From NCBI RefSeq assembly GCF_000632845.1, contig NZ_CP007474.1:992001-1056000 (forward strand): a stretch of DNA of 64,000 nt, written 5' to 3'. Source of the DNA: Ehrlichia japonica (GTDB lineage Bacteria > Pseudomonadota > Alphaproteobacteria > Rickettsiales > Anaplasmataceae). Below are positions 49,346 through 58,533 of the stretch, one piece after another. A model generated the notes under the pieces. The model made no database searches. It saw nothing but the letters and a program-made list of their open reading frames with translations, and was not told the origin of the DNA. Position 1 is the first letter of the stretch, and every line of letters begins with the position of its first letter. Made by a program: the position numbers and the translations under genes.

Positions 49346-49894
49346 ATGAATAACAAACACTTTGTATTTTTCACTTGTATTATTTGTTTATTTATTGCAC
49401 TTACTATCAACAAGATATCCTCCTACTATCAAATACAGCGTAACATGCCAGATACGCTATTACAAATTAAGGAAATTAATTCAGATGCAGCATTGTCTGA
49501 GATGTTAACAATAAAAGATTCAAAAGTAAATGTCATAGTAATCTACACATCTTGGTGTAGTAGCTGCATAAAAAAGTTACCAATAATTAATAAGGTTATT
49601 ACCGATAATGAGAATATTAACCCAATCATTATTTCATTAGATGAAGACAAAACCAAGTTACTATCCTTCTTATCTAAGCAAGGTAATCTACATTTTACTC
49701 CATATAATGTACCCCAAAGTTACATGGAAAAACTATTGTCACATTTAACTACCAAAGGCATAACATTTGATCATCATATCCCCTACATAGCAGTTTTATA
49801 TAATGGAATGGATCCAATAACTAATATAGATAGCGTACCCAAGCTGAAATCAATTATTCAAGATGTTATAGAGAAATACCATGTCAACCAATAA
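49346..49894 (+). CDS. Membrane-anchored thioredoxin-like (TlpA/DsbE type) protein
   Basis: The 182-residue product has an N-terminal membrane anchor (about residues 6-24) and a periplasmic thioredoxin fold. The active site is C71-S-S-C74 in IYTSWCSSCIKKLP, and the cis-Pro region lies around HIPYIAVL (about 152-160). Such proteins reduce disulfides of exported proteins or of apocytochrome c. The start has only a weak Shine-Dalgarno (AGGTAACG). The end overlaps purE by 14 bases, so the two are translationally coupled although functionally unrelated. Confidence 0.82.
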   Translation: MNNKHFVFFTCIICLFIALTINKISSYYQIQRNMPDTLLQIKEINSDAALSEMLTIKDSKVNVIVIYTSWCSSCIKKLPIINKVITDNENINPIIISLDEDKTKLLSFLSKQGNLHFTPYNVPQSYMEKLLSHLTTKGITFDHHIPYIAVLYNGMDPITNIDSVPKLKSIIQDVIEKYHVNQ

Positions 49895-50381
49895 AACCAC
49901 TACAAACGTTGCAGTCATTATGGGAAGTCAATCAGATTTTTCAACAATGAATAATTCAATATCAATTCTAAAAGAACTTAACATAACTCATGAAGTAATG
50001 ATTATATCTGCTCATAGGACACCAGAAAGACTTTACACATTTGCAAAATCCGCAGAAAACAACGGCTTCAAAGTCATTATAGCAGGAGCAGGAGGAGCAG
50101 CTCATTTACCAGGATTAGTAGCATCTTTAACACACATACCAGTCATAGGAGTACCTATAAAAAGCAGTAACTTAAACGGAATAGATAGCTTATTATCAAT
50201 AGTGCAAATGCCCAAAGGAATACCTGTAGCAACAATGTCTATAGGATCATCAGGAGGATATAATGCAGCTATAATGGCAGCATCCATTTTATCTCTAGAA
50301 AACGATGAAATTAGAAAGAAGTTAAAAACATGGAGAAAGAATTTATCTGACTCAGTAAAATTAACTCCAGATATATTATAA
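49881..50381 (+). CDS. purE: N5-carboxyaminoimidazole ribonucleotide mutase
   Basis: The 166-residue class I PurE has VIMGSQSDFSTM, the active-site SAHRTPERL and the AGAGGAAHLPGLVASLT loop. It converts N5-CAIR to CAIR in purine synthesis, which Ehrlichia retains. Its partner purK is not adjacent. It overlaps the upstream thioredoxin-like gene. Confidence 0.96.
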   Translation: MSTNKTTTNVAVIMGSQSDFSTMNNSISILKELNITHEVMIISAHRTPERLYTFAKSAENNGFKVIIAGAGGAAHLPGLVASLTHIPVIGVPIKSSNLNGIDSLLSIVQMPKGIPVATMSIGSSGGYNAAIMAASILSLENDEIRKKLKTWRKNLSDSVKLTPDIL

Positions 50382-50558
50382 GCTTCATTAAGAACAGAAT
50401 TCTGATTTTATAATATTTAAAAATAAGCTAATAAACTGCTTTATGTACATTATATGAAAAGTGCATAATTATTAAAATATAAAAGAACATCAAAAAGGTT
50501 TTATACTTTAATATAACCTACAATCCACAGCCCATACTTCAGTATGAGATATTTATTA

Positions 50559-51875
50559 CTACGAATGATGCAAGCTATGAGTACTTCCACTTACTACAAT
50601 GTCTTCCATTCTTAGCACATCACTACTAGCTGTACTATCATCACCAAGTATGCAAAAATCATCTCCCTTATCATCTTCCCCCCTATTACCCAGATCACCA
50701 ATCCCCTGTACAGCAAAATCCTGAAGAGATCTACACACATCTGTAAGAACAGTAGAGCGTTTCCCAAGCAAAAAGCGCAGCATACGTATTTGCAGTGATG
50801 GTACTTGTACAAATCCAATAGCCTTCAATTGCTGCAGATTACTACCTCTACACAGTTCCATTTTTTCTTTAAAATCTCTACAAAAGTCCTCCAGAGCCTT
50901 TATAGCATCAACGATAGAACCAGTGTTGCACGTATCGGTCTGCCACTTATCTATCTTTGATGATAGCATTGACAAATAATCATGGAATCTCCACATACAA
51001 TCATATAGTGAGTTATTATTCCAAGGTAAAAAAGAAGCTGCTATTTTTGGCTTTGGTACTTTCTTTTTTATGTCTGCAATAATAACGCATACATCACATT
51101 TCAGACTATCGGTGCTAATTGCCGGTGTTGATAAGTCAATACGCAATTCTTGAAGGAATTGTATTTTTTTCTCTAAAGTTGCACCCTCTGCTTTCAATAT
51201 ACGCAGGATACAGTCATATAACTGAGTCTCTGTTTCCCTAGCACTATTATGATAAACAGATAATTGAGTCAGCTTTTCTTTTATATCTCCAACTGTATCC
51301 TGCATTACTTTAATTTTATTACTCGCAGTAGCTGTAGTTTGAGAAAGCAATTCCTCAAGTCTTGAGCATTCAGCATTAAGTTCATTAAAATTAACACTAT
51401 ATTTATCCGCAAGAGCAGCCTGTTTATTTTCCAAGTATTCATAATTACGCATTACAGCATTAACACTCTCCTTATTTGCATCTAATTCATACTTTAAAAG
51501 GCCACAAATTCTCTTAGCAGAACTCATAAGGTCATCAAGCTCATCCGTAATTTGCTCAGTTATGTTCTGAGCTGTACGCATCTTATAAATCAAGAAGCAC
51601 AATAATATAAAAGATGGTATAACAATAATTAATGCTATTGAAAAAAAAACAGGTACATTTGCACTAAATAATTTGTATTTACCCTTAAATATTGGCAGAA
51701 AAAATTCACTATGATGATACAACACCACAATAGACATCAGATTAACTAACATAGCTACATATATACCTATGCCTAAAAAAATATTATGTTTCGACCTTAA
51801 TTTGTTATGCTGAGAAAGCTTAAAATAACAATTAAAAATTTTATCTACATTACTGAATTCTTTATCAAGAAGCAT
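50559..51875 (-). CDS. Coiled-coil protein with two N-terminal membrane segments, unknown function
   Basis: The 438-residue product is not recognised. It has two closely spaced membrane segments (about residues 33-53 and 73-96), then long helical, charged stretches with coiled-coil character (about 105-250) and a Ser/Asp-rich acidic tail. The layout matches that of the next upstream gene (51968-53263), with which it lies in tandem across 92 bases, although sequence identity is low. A membrane hairpin plus a cytosolic helical domain is the layout of vacuole-membrane effectors such as chlamydial Inc proteins. That role is inference. Confidence 0.6.
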   Translation of the reverse strand: MLLDKEFSNVDKIFNCYFKLSQHNKLRSKHNIFLGIGIYVAMLVNLMSIVVLYHHSEFFLPIFKGKYKLFSANVPVFFSIALIIVIPSFILLCFLIYKMRTAQNITEQITDELDDLMSSAKRICGLLKYELDANKESVNAVMRNYEYLENKQAALADKYSVNFNELNAECSRLEELLSQTTATASNKIKVMQDTVGDIKEKLTQLSVYHNSARETETQLYDCILRILKAEGATLEKKIQFLQELRIDLSTPAISTDSLKCDVCVIIADIKKKVPKPKIAASFLPWNNNSLYDCMWRFHDYLSMLSSKIDKWQTDTCNTGSIVDAIKALEDFCRDFKEKMELCRGSNLQQLKAIGFVQVPSLQIRMLRFLLGKRSTVLTDVCRSLQDFAVQGIGDLGNRGEDDKGDDFCILGDDSTASSDVLRMEDIVVSGSTHSLHHS

Positions 51876-51967
51876 ATTATTTCACAATTATTAATGAATT
51901 AAATAAACATCACACCTCAGGGTATGCATTAAAGAAAGAGTAAAAATATCACTCAAAAACACCCCGA

Positions 51968-53263
51968 TTACTTACTTAGTGTATCATAAAATGATACATT
52001 CTGCAACCTTCCTACTACAACATCAGATGTAGCTACATTAATATCACAATCTATACTAGATGCTGTAGAAATACTATGTAATCTCTCAAGTTGCACAAAA
52101 CACAATTTTAACATTACATCTTGTAATTTGAGTAACTGTGCAACAAGTACCGTATCCTTTTCTGAAATATTTTTTTTAAGCAAAGTTTCATCATTTTCTT
52201 GATTAACTACATCATGATCATGATCATTAAAAGCAGAAAATATACTCTTCATAACTTTCTGTATTTGTTTAGCTTTTTCCTTAACTACACTTTCAACTTC
52301 TTCTACCATATCCTTTTTCGGTATATACAATGTACTTGAGATAAAAGACTTTATAAAGCATACAATACTATATAACTCCTCAAACGAAGGACACTTGACC
52401 TCTTGCTTATTCAATTTCTGAAACATAGATTCAGCCTTAATCAAAACAGCATTTAACTCTTTCAGAGTACTACTATCCTTATCAAAAAGAGAACTCACGT
52501 CATTTTCTTGAGAAGATTTTATCATTCTAATAACAGTTGTTATTATAGTTAATATTCTCTCATAATAGCTCTTTGCTAGAATATCAATTTCATACCTTTG
52601 TTTACTTATTAACTTGCGTGTTTCCAATAAAACTTTTAATGTTTCTTCATTTCTAGTGAAAAAATTAGGATCGGATATAGGTAGTTTAGTGACTCGAGAT
52701 ATATCACTCTCTATATCTTTCAATTCTCTACATACTTCAAGCATTCTATGTCTATAATGTTTCATCAAATCTTGTATGTTTTTCTCAATCTTAACTCCAA
52801 GATCAGCTATATTATTAACACCATTATTAGTAAGTAAATCTTCTTGTTTTATGGATTCCAATCTATTTTTTTTCTCCAAGTAATCTGTGGCATTCAATAA
52901 ATTCTCAAACGATTCATATTCTTGAGGTAGAGATCTAAGAGACTCGATATCGCTAGACATTACTTCGAAATCTACTTCATTCTTTTTTTTACTTATCACG
53001 TACCTTCTACAGAGTAAATATATCAATGCAATAGAAGATATAGCTACCAAACCTAGCGTAGTTAAAACAACATATAGAGGCTTTTTTTGTAAACATGTAA
53101 CATCAAACAATATTATTAAAAACAACATATGGATCACAAGTACAACATTTATACGAAAATTTAATAAAAATAATTGCCTTGTTAATGATTTTTTACTATT
53201 ATCCGAAATCACATACTTTCCTACACTAGAGAGTCTATCAGGAATCACCTTAAGTATTCTCAT
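51968..53263 (-). CDS. Coiled-coil protein with two N-terminal membrane segments, unknown function
   Basis: The 431-residue product has a basic N-terminus, two membrane segments (about residues 36-55 and 63-84), a basic RRYVISKKK stop, and about 340 residues of mainly helical, charged sequence with coiled-coil stretches (about 95-260). No known domain is recognised. It precedes the similarly built gene at 50559-51875 in the same direction. The two are either ancient paralogues or share architecture by function. Its start faces ispD across 239 bases. Confidence 0.6.
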   Translation of the reverse strand: MRILKVIPDRLSSVGKYVISDNSKKSLTRQLFLLNFRINVVLVIHMLFLIILFDVTCLQKKPLYVVLTTLGLVAISSIALIYLLCRRYVISKKKNEVDFEVMSSDIESLRSLPQEYESFENLLNATDYLEKKNRLESIKQEDLLTNNGVNNIADLGVKIEKNIQDLMKHYRHRMLEVCRELKDIESDISRVTKLPISDPNFFTRNEETLKVLLETRKLISKQRYEIDILAKSYYERILTIITTVIRMIKSSQENDVSSLFDKDSSTLKELNAVLIKAESMFQKLNKQEVKCPSFEELYSIVCFIKSFISSTLYIPKKDMVEEVESVVKEKAKQIQKVMKSIFSAFNDHDHDVVNQENDETLLKKNISEKDTVLVAQLLKLQDVMLKLCFVQLERLHSISTASSIDCDINVATSDVVVGRLQNVSFYDTLSK

Positions 53264-53401
53264 CTATTATACAATTCGATGTCATAAATGTGCCAATATA
53301 TTTAATTTATAATATGTAGTAACTAAAATATTAACCTAATTGTATAGCAATTATTAATCTTTGTAAAGGATTATATTTCAGCATGTTAATAAAAATAAAT
53401 T

Positions 53402-53431
53402 TAATTACACAACATTTATGTTGTGTAATTA
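53402..53431. promoter_or_regulatory. Perfect 14-bp inverted repeat between divergent genes
   Basis: TAATTACACAACAT and ATGTTGTGTAATTA are exact reverse complements separated by two T's. The element is in the spacer between the leftward coiled-coil gene and ispD, 28 bases upstream of the ispD -35 box. It is upstream of both genes, so a terminator is unlikely and an operator more likely. Confidence 0.6.
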
Positions 53432-53458
53432 TAATAATATTATCTAAAATAAATAATC

Positions 53459-53488
53459 TTGAAAGAAAGTTTATAAACATCATATAAA
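53459..53488 (+). promoter_or_regulatory. Putative ispD promoter
   Basis: TTGAAA (53459-53464) and TATAAA (53483-53488) are 18 bases apart. A start about 7 bases after the -10 box would leave a leader of fewer than 10 bases before the ispD ATG at 53503, so the transcript may be nearly leaderless; no Shine-Dalgarno is visible. Confidence 0.5.
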
Positions 53489-53502
53489 AGAGCATTGAGT
53501 AT

Positions 53503-54255
53503 ATGCATAAGTTCATACTGTTAATTGTTGCAGCTGGTCACGGCAATAGGTTTAGGTCGGGTACCACTCCTAAACAGTATTATCCAATAGGTAATGACAA
53601 CATACTTTGCAGTACAATCAACCACATGATCTCACATCCGAAGATTAGTCATGTAAAAGTAGTCATTAGGGAAAATCATCAACACCTATATAATAGCTGC
53701 TTACAAAAAATACAAAATAACAAATTATTACCACCTGTCTATGGAGGAAAAAGAAGGCAAGACTCTGTGCGTCTTGGATTAGAGAGTCTTCAAAGCATAA
53801 ACCCACACTTTGTTATAATACATGACGCATGCCGTCCTTTTGTAGATTTAAAAATGCTAGATAGAATGGAATCAATACTAACGCATTATTCAGGAGTTAT
53901 CCCAGTGCTCTCAATAATCGATACTGTTCACATAATACATGAAGACAACACTGTTATCAAAAACATAGATAGAAATACTATAAAATCAGTTCAAACGCCA
54001 CAAGCATATAAATATAATGATATATTGCTATATCATAGAATTGCACATAATACTGAACCTAACAGGGAATTCCCAGATGAATCATCCCTCATGATAAACT
54101 ACAATATTCCAATAATGACGATTGAAGGAGATTATAACAACTTTAAAATTACAACTATAGAAGATTTACACAGAGCAATCTTATATAGAGAATATATAAA
54201 TTATGATGAGAACAACACTCTAAAACAACAACGTATTCATCTTTGTAAAATATAG
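53503..54255 (+). CDS. ispD: 2-C-methyl-D-erythritol 4-phosphate cytidylyltransferase
   Basis: IspD couples CTP to MEP in the non-mevalonate isoprenoid pathway. The 250-residue product has the nucleotide-binding loop LIVAAGHGNRFRSGTTPKQYYPIG, GGKRRQDSVRLGLESL, IHDACRPFV and the TPQAYKYNDI segment. Length is slightly above usual because of a C-terminal tail ending at the duplication boundary. ispF follows on the same strand, separated by a duplicated fragment of ispF. Confidence 0.94.
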   Translation: MHKFILLIVAAGHGNRFRSGTTPKQYYPIGNDNILCSTINHMISHPKISHVKVVIRENHQHLYNSCLQKIQNNKLLPPVYGGKRRQDSVRLGLESLQSINPHFVIIHDACRPFVDLKMLDRMESILTHYSGVIPVLSIIDTVHIIHEDNTVIKNIDRNTIKSVQTPQAYKYNDILLYHRIAHNTEPNREFPDESSLMINYNIPIMTIEGDYNNFKITTIEDLHRAILYREYINYDENNTLKQQRIHLCKI

Positions 54256-54615
54256 TATAAGAATACCAGTTCGTTTTTAACTGAAATAAAAATCACTCAT
54301 GAATCAACATATAAATAAACCAATGTTTAAGGTTGGAATAGGTTATGATGTACACAAATTTGATAATACACCCCATCACAACATCAATACATTCATTACA
54401 ATATGCAGCATAAAAATCAATTTCATAATTGTAAAAATATAGTATAAGAATACCAGTTCGTTTTTAACTGAAATAAAAATCACTCATGAATCAACATATA
54501 AATAAACCAATGTTTAAGGTTGGAATAGGTTACGATGTACACAAATTTGACAATACACCCCATCACAACATCAATACATTCATTACAATATGCGGCATAA
54601 AAATCAATTTTCATA
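54250..54615. repeat. Direct tandem duplication (187 bp) covering the ispF 5' end
   Basis: ATATAGTATAAGAATACCAG at 54250 recurs at 54437. Identity is almost complete over about 175 bases, through the leader and the first 43 codons of ispF. The copies start at the ispD stop codon region. Confidence 0.95.
54299..54442 (+). pseudogene. Truncated upstream copy of the ispF start
   Basis: The first copy encodes 47 codons: the first 42 follow ispF, with one change (Gly to Ser in the ICGIKINF segment), before running into a few unrelated codons and TAG. It holds the metal ligands of GIGYDVHKF but lacks the rest of the enzyme, so it cannot be functional. It keeps the same start context as real ispF and could be translated to a short peptide. 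Confidence 0.85.
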
Positions 54616-55007
54616 AAAAGATCATATCTCATTCAGATGGAGATGTAGGACTACATGCCTTAACAGATGCAATACTAGGAGCAATGGGATGCGGAAGTAT
54701 AGGTCAGCACTTTCCAAATACAGATAATAAATGGAAAAATATCAAATCCGACTACTTTTTAATAGAAGCACAAAAAAAAGCACAAAAAAAAGGATATTCT
54801 ATTTCAAATGCTGACATAACTATCATATGTGAACAACCAAAAATTATGCCTTATGCATTAGAAATGCAAGAACATATTGCATTTCTTATAAAGGCAGATC
54901 CATCATGCATTAACATCAAAGCAACAACTACAGAGAAACTAGGATTTCTTGGCAGAGAAGAAGGAATAGCTGCTCAGGCCATAGTTCTATGTTGTTTACA
55001 AAGTTAG
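54486..55007 (+). CDS. ispF: 2-C-methyl-D-erythritol 2,4-cyclodiphosphate synthase
   Basis: IspF forms the cyclic diphosphate in the MEP pathway. The 173-residue product has the zinc ligands in GIGYDVHKF and SHSDGDVGLHALTDAILGA, then GSIGQHFPNTD, NADITIICEQPKI and the C-terminal ATTTEKLGFLGREEGIAAQA. The first 8 residues before FKVGIGYD are extra compared with most family members. Leader and start region are duplicated upstream. Confidence 0.96.
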   Translation: MNQHINKPMFKVGIGYDVHKFDNTPHHNINTFITICGIKINFHKKIISHSDGDVGLHALTDAILGAMGCGSIGQHFPNTDNKWKNIKSDYFLIEAQKKAQKKGYSISNADITIICEQPKIMPYALEMQEHIAFLIKADPSCINIKATTTEKLGFLGREEGIAAQAIVLCCLQS

Positions 55008-55314
55008 TGATAGCATTATTTCTTATCAGTATAAATAAAACAACACTACATTTGACATGCAACATACTAATCACAACTTATAGTGTTCATATTCCCTCAT
55101 ATATAAACAAAAATCTATAAAAGTTAATAGTTAAAAGCATAAACATCACGTAACTTACAATGAAAATAAATAATACTATAGATTATTTCCCATTTTTCAA
55201 ATTACAGCAAATGCAGTATAAAAACATTAACAAACATTTTCTTGTTATAATTTATGAGTACCATAAGTAAGTAATTAATGATACAATCTTAATTTACGAT
55301 TATTGATTATTATT
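55008..55314. other. Spacer upstream of ychF
   Basis: 307 AT-rich bases. TATAAT at 55246-55251 is a possible -10 for ychF, with no clear -35. Nothing else is seen. Confidence 0.35.
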
Positions 55315-56403
55315 ATGGGATTAAACTGTGGTATTGTTGGACTACCTAATGTAGGTAAGTCAACTTTATTTAATGCACTAACACAAACTATGATAGCAGA
55401 GGTTGCAAATTATCCATTCTGTACAATAGAGCCAAATATCGGCAAAGCAATAGTACAAGATCACAGATTAAAAACATTAGCAAAAATGGCATCCTCTAAA
55501 AAAATCATATATAATCAAGTAGAATGCGTTGATATTGCTGGATTAGTTAGTGGAGCAAGTCAGGGTGAAGGACTAGGAAATAAATTCTTAAGTCATATAA
55601 GAGAGGTAGATGCTATTATTCACGTACTACGATGTTTTGGAGATCAAAACATTAGTCATGTTAATCAAACTGTAGATCCAATAAGTGATGCAGAGATTGT
55701 AGAAATGGAGTTAATTCTAGCTGATATTGAAAGTTTAAAACGTCGTTTACCTGCAATGGAAAAGGCTGTAAAAGGTAATAAAGAACCAAGAAAAAAGTTA
55801 GACAGTATATTAGAAGTACTAAGTATCTTAGAAGCTGGAAATTTGGCAAAAAGTGCAACACATCTAGGTGATGATTTAAAACAATTACAACTTATTACAA
55901 CAAAACCTATGATGTACGTATGCAATGTAGAAGAATCCAACGTTACCAGTGGTAATGCTTTGTCAGAAAAAGTAAGACTTATGGCAGAAAAAAAACACAA
56001 TAAATTTTGTTGTATATCAGCAAAATTAGAAGCAGATGTATCAAGCCTAGAAACAGAGGAAGAAAAACAAATTTTTCTAACTGAATTTAACTTACAAGAA
56101 TCCGGTACAACATCTGTAGTCAAAACAATGTATGATCTCCTAGATATGATCACATTTTTTACCTTGGGACCACAGGAAGCACGTGCTTGGCCAATAAAAA
56201 GATTTTCTACTGCTAGCACTGCCGCAGGCGTAATACACACTGACTTTGAAAAAGGATTTATAAAAGCAGAGCTCATTAATTTTGATGACTACATAAAATA
56301 TAATGGAGAGGCAAAATGTAAAGAGGCTGGTAAGATCAGGTTTGAAGGAAGAGACTATGTAGTACAAGATGGAGATATAATACACTTTAGACACAATAAA
56401 TAA
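55315..56403 (+). CDS. ychF: Redox-regulated ATPase YchF (Obg family)
   Basis: The 362-residue product starts MGLNCGIVGLPNVGKSTLFNALTQ (P-loop) and has NYPFCTIEPNIG (switch I region), DIAGLVSGASQGEGLGNKFL (switch II), a coiled-coil insertion (about 125-200) and a C-terminal TGS domain with AAGVIHTDFEKGFIKAE. The Asn-Met-Ser-type specificity loop of YchF favours ATP. It binds ribosomes and is linked to stress control. Four extra codons up to a TTG at 55303 are open; the ATG at 55315 is the family start. Confidence 0.95.
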   Translation: MGLNCGIVGLPNVGKSTLFNALTQTMIAEVANYPFCTIEPNIGKAIVQDHRLKTLAKMASSKKIIYNQVECVDIAGLVSGASQGEGLGNKFLSHIREVDAIIHVLRCFGDQNISHVNQTVDPISDAEIVEMELILADIESLKRRLPAMEKAVKGNKEPRKKLDSILEVLSILEAGNLAKSATHLGDDLKQLQLITTKPMMYVCNVEESNVTSGNALSEKVRLMAEKKHNKFCCISAKLEADVSSLETEEEKQIFLTEFNLQESGTTSVVKTMYDLLDMITFFTLGPQEARAWPIKRFSTASTAAGVIHTDFEKGFIKAELINFDDYIKYNGEAKCKEAGKIRFEGRDYVVQDGDIIHFRHNK

Positions 56404-56923
56404 ACATTCATTCTATCCCTTTAATACTATTGTTAGTAATGTACATGGTTTTTACTATACTCTCATTACTATTAGGTGTTTTATATAATCTTACATTACT
56501 TATTCACAACACTATTACATTCATACACACAATTTTCTACCCTAATTTCTGAATTATTCATATACATACAATCCTACATTATAAACAACAAAATATCCTG
56601 CAAATTTATTATCACATGGATTAGTCATATCTAATTCTACTGGATCTATTGCTGGCACTTGGATACAATGGAAGTATTTCTATATAATATAACACATACC
56701 CAAATAGGATTACTACTTGGGAAAAAATCATAACTGATTAAACAGAGTCATATATATTAAGATCCTATAACTATAATCTCATATATATTTACCATATTAA
56801 AAATCAACTATACTAGATTATTTTAAATACTGAAAAAATACAAAAACTTGCCTTTCGCAATATAATATACTAATAATACGACCTTCAATATTATATAAAC
56901 TCACACAGTTGTAATTTTCAAAA
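56404..56923. other. Spacer between converging ychF and tldD
   Basis: 520 bases. A 41-codon open stretch on the reverse strand (56554-56679) has slightly coding-like composition, with a second open frame just upstream of it; it might be the remnant of a lost gene. No repeat is recognised. Confidence 0.35.
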
Positions 56924-58357
56924 TTAGATTTCTGTCCCACCAACAACAATACTATCTATTTTAATAGTTGGCTGTCCTACACCAACAGGTATATCTTGTC
57001 CATCTTTAGAACAAGTGCCAATCCCAGAATCAAGTTTCAAGTCATTTCCAATCATCGACACCTTTGTTAAAACATCAGGACCATTACCTATAATTGTAGC
57101 ACCTTTGACAGGATGTGTAACTTTACCATCTTCTATCAAATAACCCTCAGAAGCTGAAAAGACAAATTTTCCAGATGTGATATCTACCTGTCCTCCAGAA
57201 AAGTGAACTGCATATATACCTTTTTTAACACTTGCAATTATTTCTTCTGGACAATAATTACCCGGCAACATATATGTATTTGTCATTCGTGGCATCACAA
57301 CATCTTGATAACTTTGCCTACGCCCATTTCCAGTAGAAGTAGTACCCATAAGGTTAGCATTCATTTTATCTTGCATATAACTCACTAATATTCCATCCTG
57401 GATTAATACATTGTATCTTGATGGAACACCTTCATCATCTATATTAATAGAACCTCTGCGTCCTGGTATTGTACCATCATCAACAACAGTTACGCCCTTT
57501 GCTGCTACTTTTTTACCTATAGAATGTGAGAAAGCAGAAACTTGTTTCCTATTAAAATCCCCTTCTAATCCATGACCCACAGCTTCATGTAATAACACTC
57601 CTGGCCATCCGGGACCCAAAACCACTGTCATTTCACCAGCAGGAGTAGAAACTGATTCTAAATTAACTAACGCTTGACGTAATGCTTCATCAGCAACTAT
57701 TTGCCATTTGCCATCACCAATAAATTCCCCATAGGAAGCTCTACCACCATGACCTGAAGAACCACTTTCTTTTCTTCCATTCTTTTCCAAAATAACAGAC
57801 ACATTAAATCTTACAAGTGGCCTAACATCATAAACTTTGTTACCATTAGGCAAAATAATATAAACTACTTGCCATTGTCCACTAAGAGAACTTTTCACTT
57901 GCTTTACATATGGACTTTTACTATGCAAGTAATCATCAACTTGTCGTAGAAGTTTTACTTTAAGATCAAAAGCCATATCTTGTAAAGGGTTGGTCTCAGG
58001 ATATAGTAGAGGTTTTGTTTTGTTTAAATGTATAACCCCACCGTTATTACTATTGTTAATAGATTTTACTAAAGCTGCAGCATTTACTATTTCCTGCTCA
58101 GTAATCTCAGAAGAACAAACAAAAGTGGTCAATTCTTTACAAAACGATCTTAAACCAAATCCCTGATGTGAATTAAAATCTGCATATTTTAGAATTCCAT
58201 TTTCAAAGCCAAGAGCTTCTGACACACACATTTCCAGAAACAATTCCCCACCATCTGCTACACATAAACAATCACTAACAATGTGATTTACAGTACTCTC
58301 ATTAACTTGATTATGAGCAAGAAGCATCTGTTCTATTTTAGATATATCTACAACCAT
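56924..58357 (-). CDS. tldD: Metalloprotease TldD
   Basis: The 477-residue product has the TldD zinc motif HEAVGH (H257, E258, H262) in GWPGVLLHEAVGHGLEGDF, the GSSGHGGRASYGEF region and the C-terminal GGTEI of the family. With TldE (PmbA) it degrades unfolded peptides and processes small modified peptides. The partner gene is not in the window. Its start faces tRNA-Leu across 62 bases. Confidence 0.95.
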   Translation of the reverse strand: MVVDISKIEQMLLAHNQVNESTVNHIVSDCLCVADGGELFLEMCVSEALGFENGILKYADFNSHQGFGLRSFCKELTTFVCSSEITEQEIVNAAALVKSINNSNNGGVIHLNKTKPLLYPETNPLQDMAFDLKVKLLRQVDDYLHSKSPYVKQVKSSLSGQWQVVYIILPNGNKVYDVRPLVRFNVSVILEKNGRKESGSSGHGGRASYGEFIGDGKWQIVADEALRQALVNLESVSTPAGEMTVVLGPGWPGVLLHEAVGHGLEGDFNRKQVSAFSHSIGKKVAAKGVTVVDDGTIPGRRGSINIDDEGVPSRYNVLIQDGILVSYMQDKMNANLMGTTSTGNGRRQSYQDVVMPRMTNTYMLPGNYCPEEIIASVKKGIYAVHFSGGQVDITSGKFVFSASEGYLIEDGKVTHPVKGATIIGNGPDVLTKVSMIGNDLKLDSGIGTCSKDGQDIPVGVGQPTIKIDSIVVGGTEI

Positions 58358-58419
58358 AAGATTTAATTTGATAAAATTAACATATTATAGTACAATTGTT
58401 AATAAATCAACTACTATAT

Positions 58420-58501
58420 GCCCGAATGGCGGAACGGTAGACGCGCTAGCTTCAGGTGCTAGTAATTTCATATTGTGGAAGTTCAACTCTTCTTTCGGGC
58501 A
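58420..58501 (+). tRNA. tRNA-Leu (anticodon CAG)
   Basis: An 82-base class II tRNA: acceptor GCCCGAA/TTCGGGC, D arm GGCGGAACGGTAGACGCG, anticodon arm CTAGC-TTCAGGT-GCTAG, a variable arm and T arm GGAAGTTCAACTCTTCT. Discriminator A; CCA is not encoded. Confidence 0.93.
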
Positions 58502-58533
58502 CTTATTTCTTTTATAATTTATTATTAGCTCAT

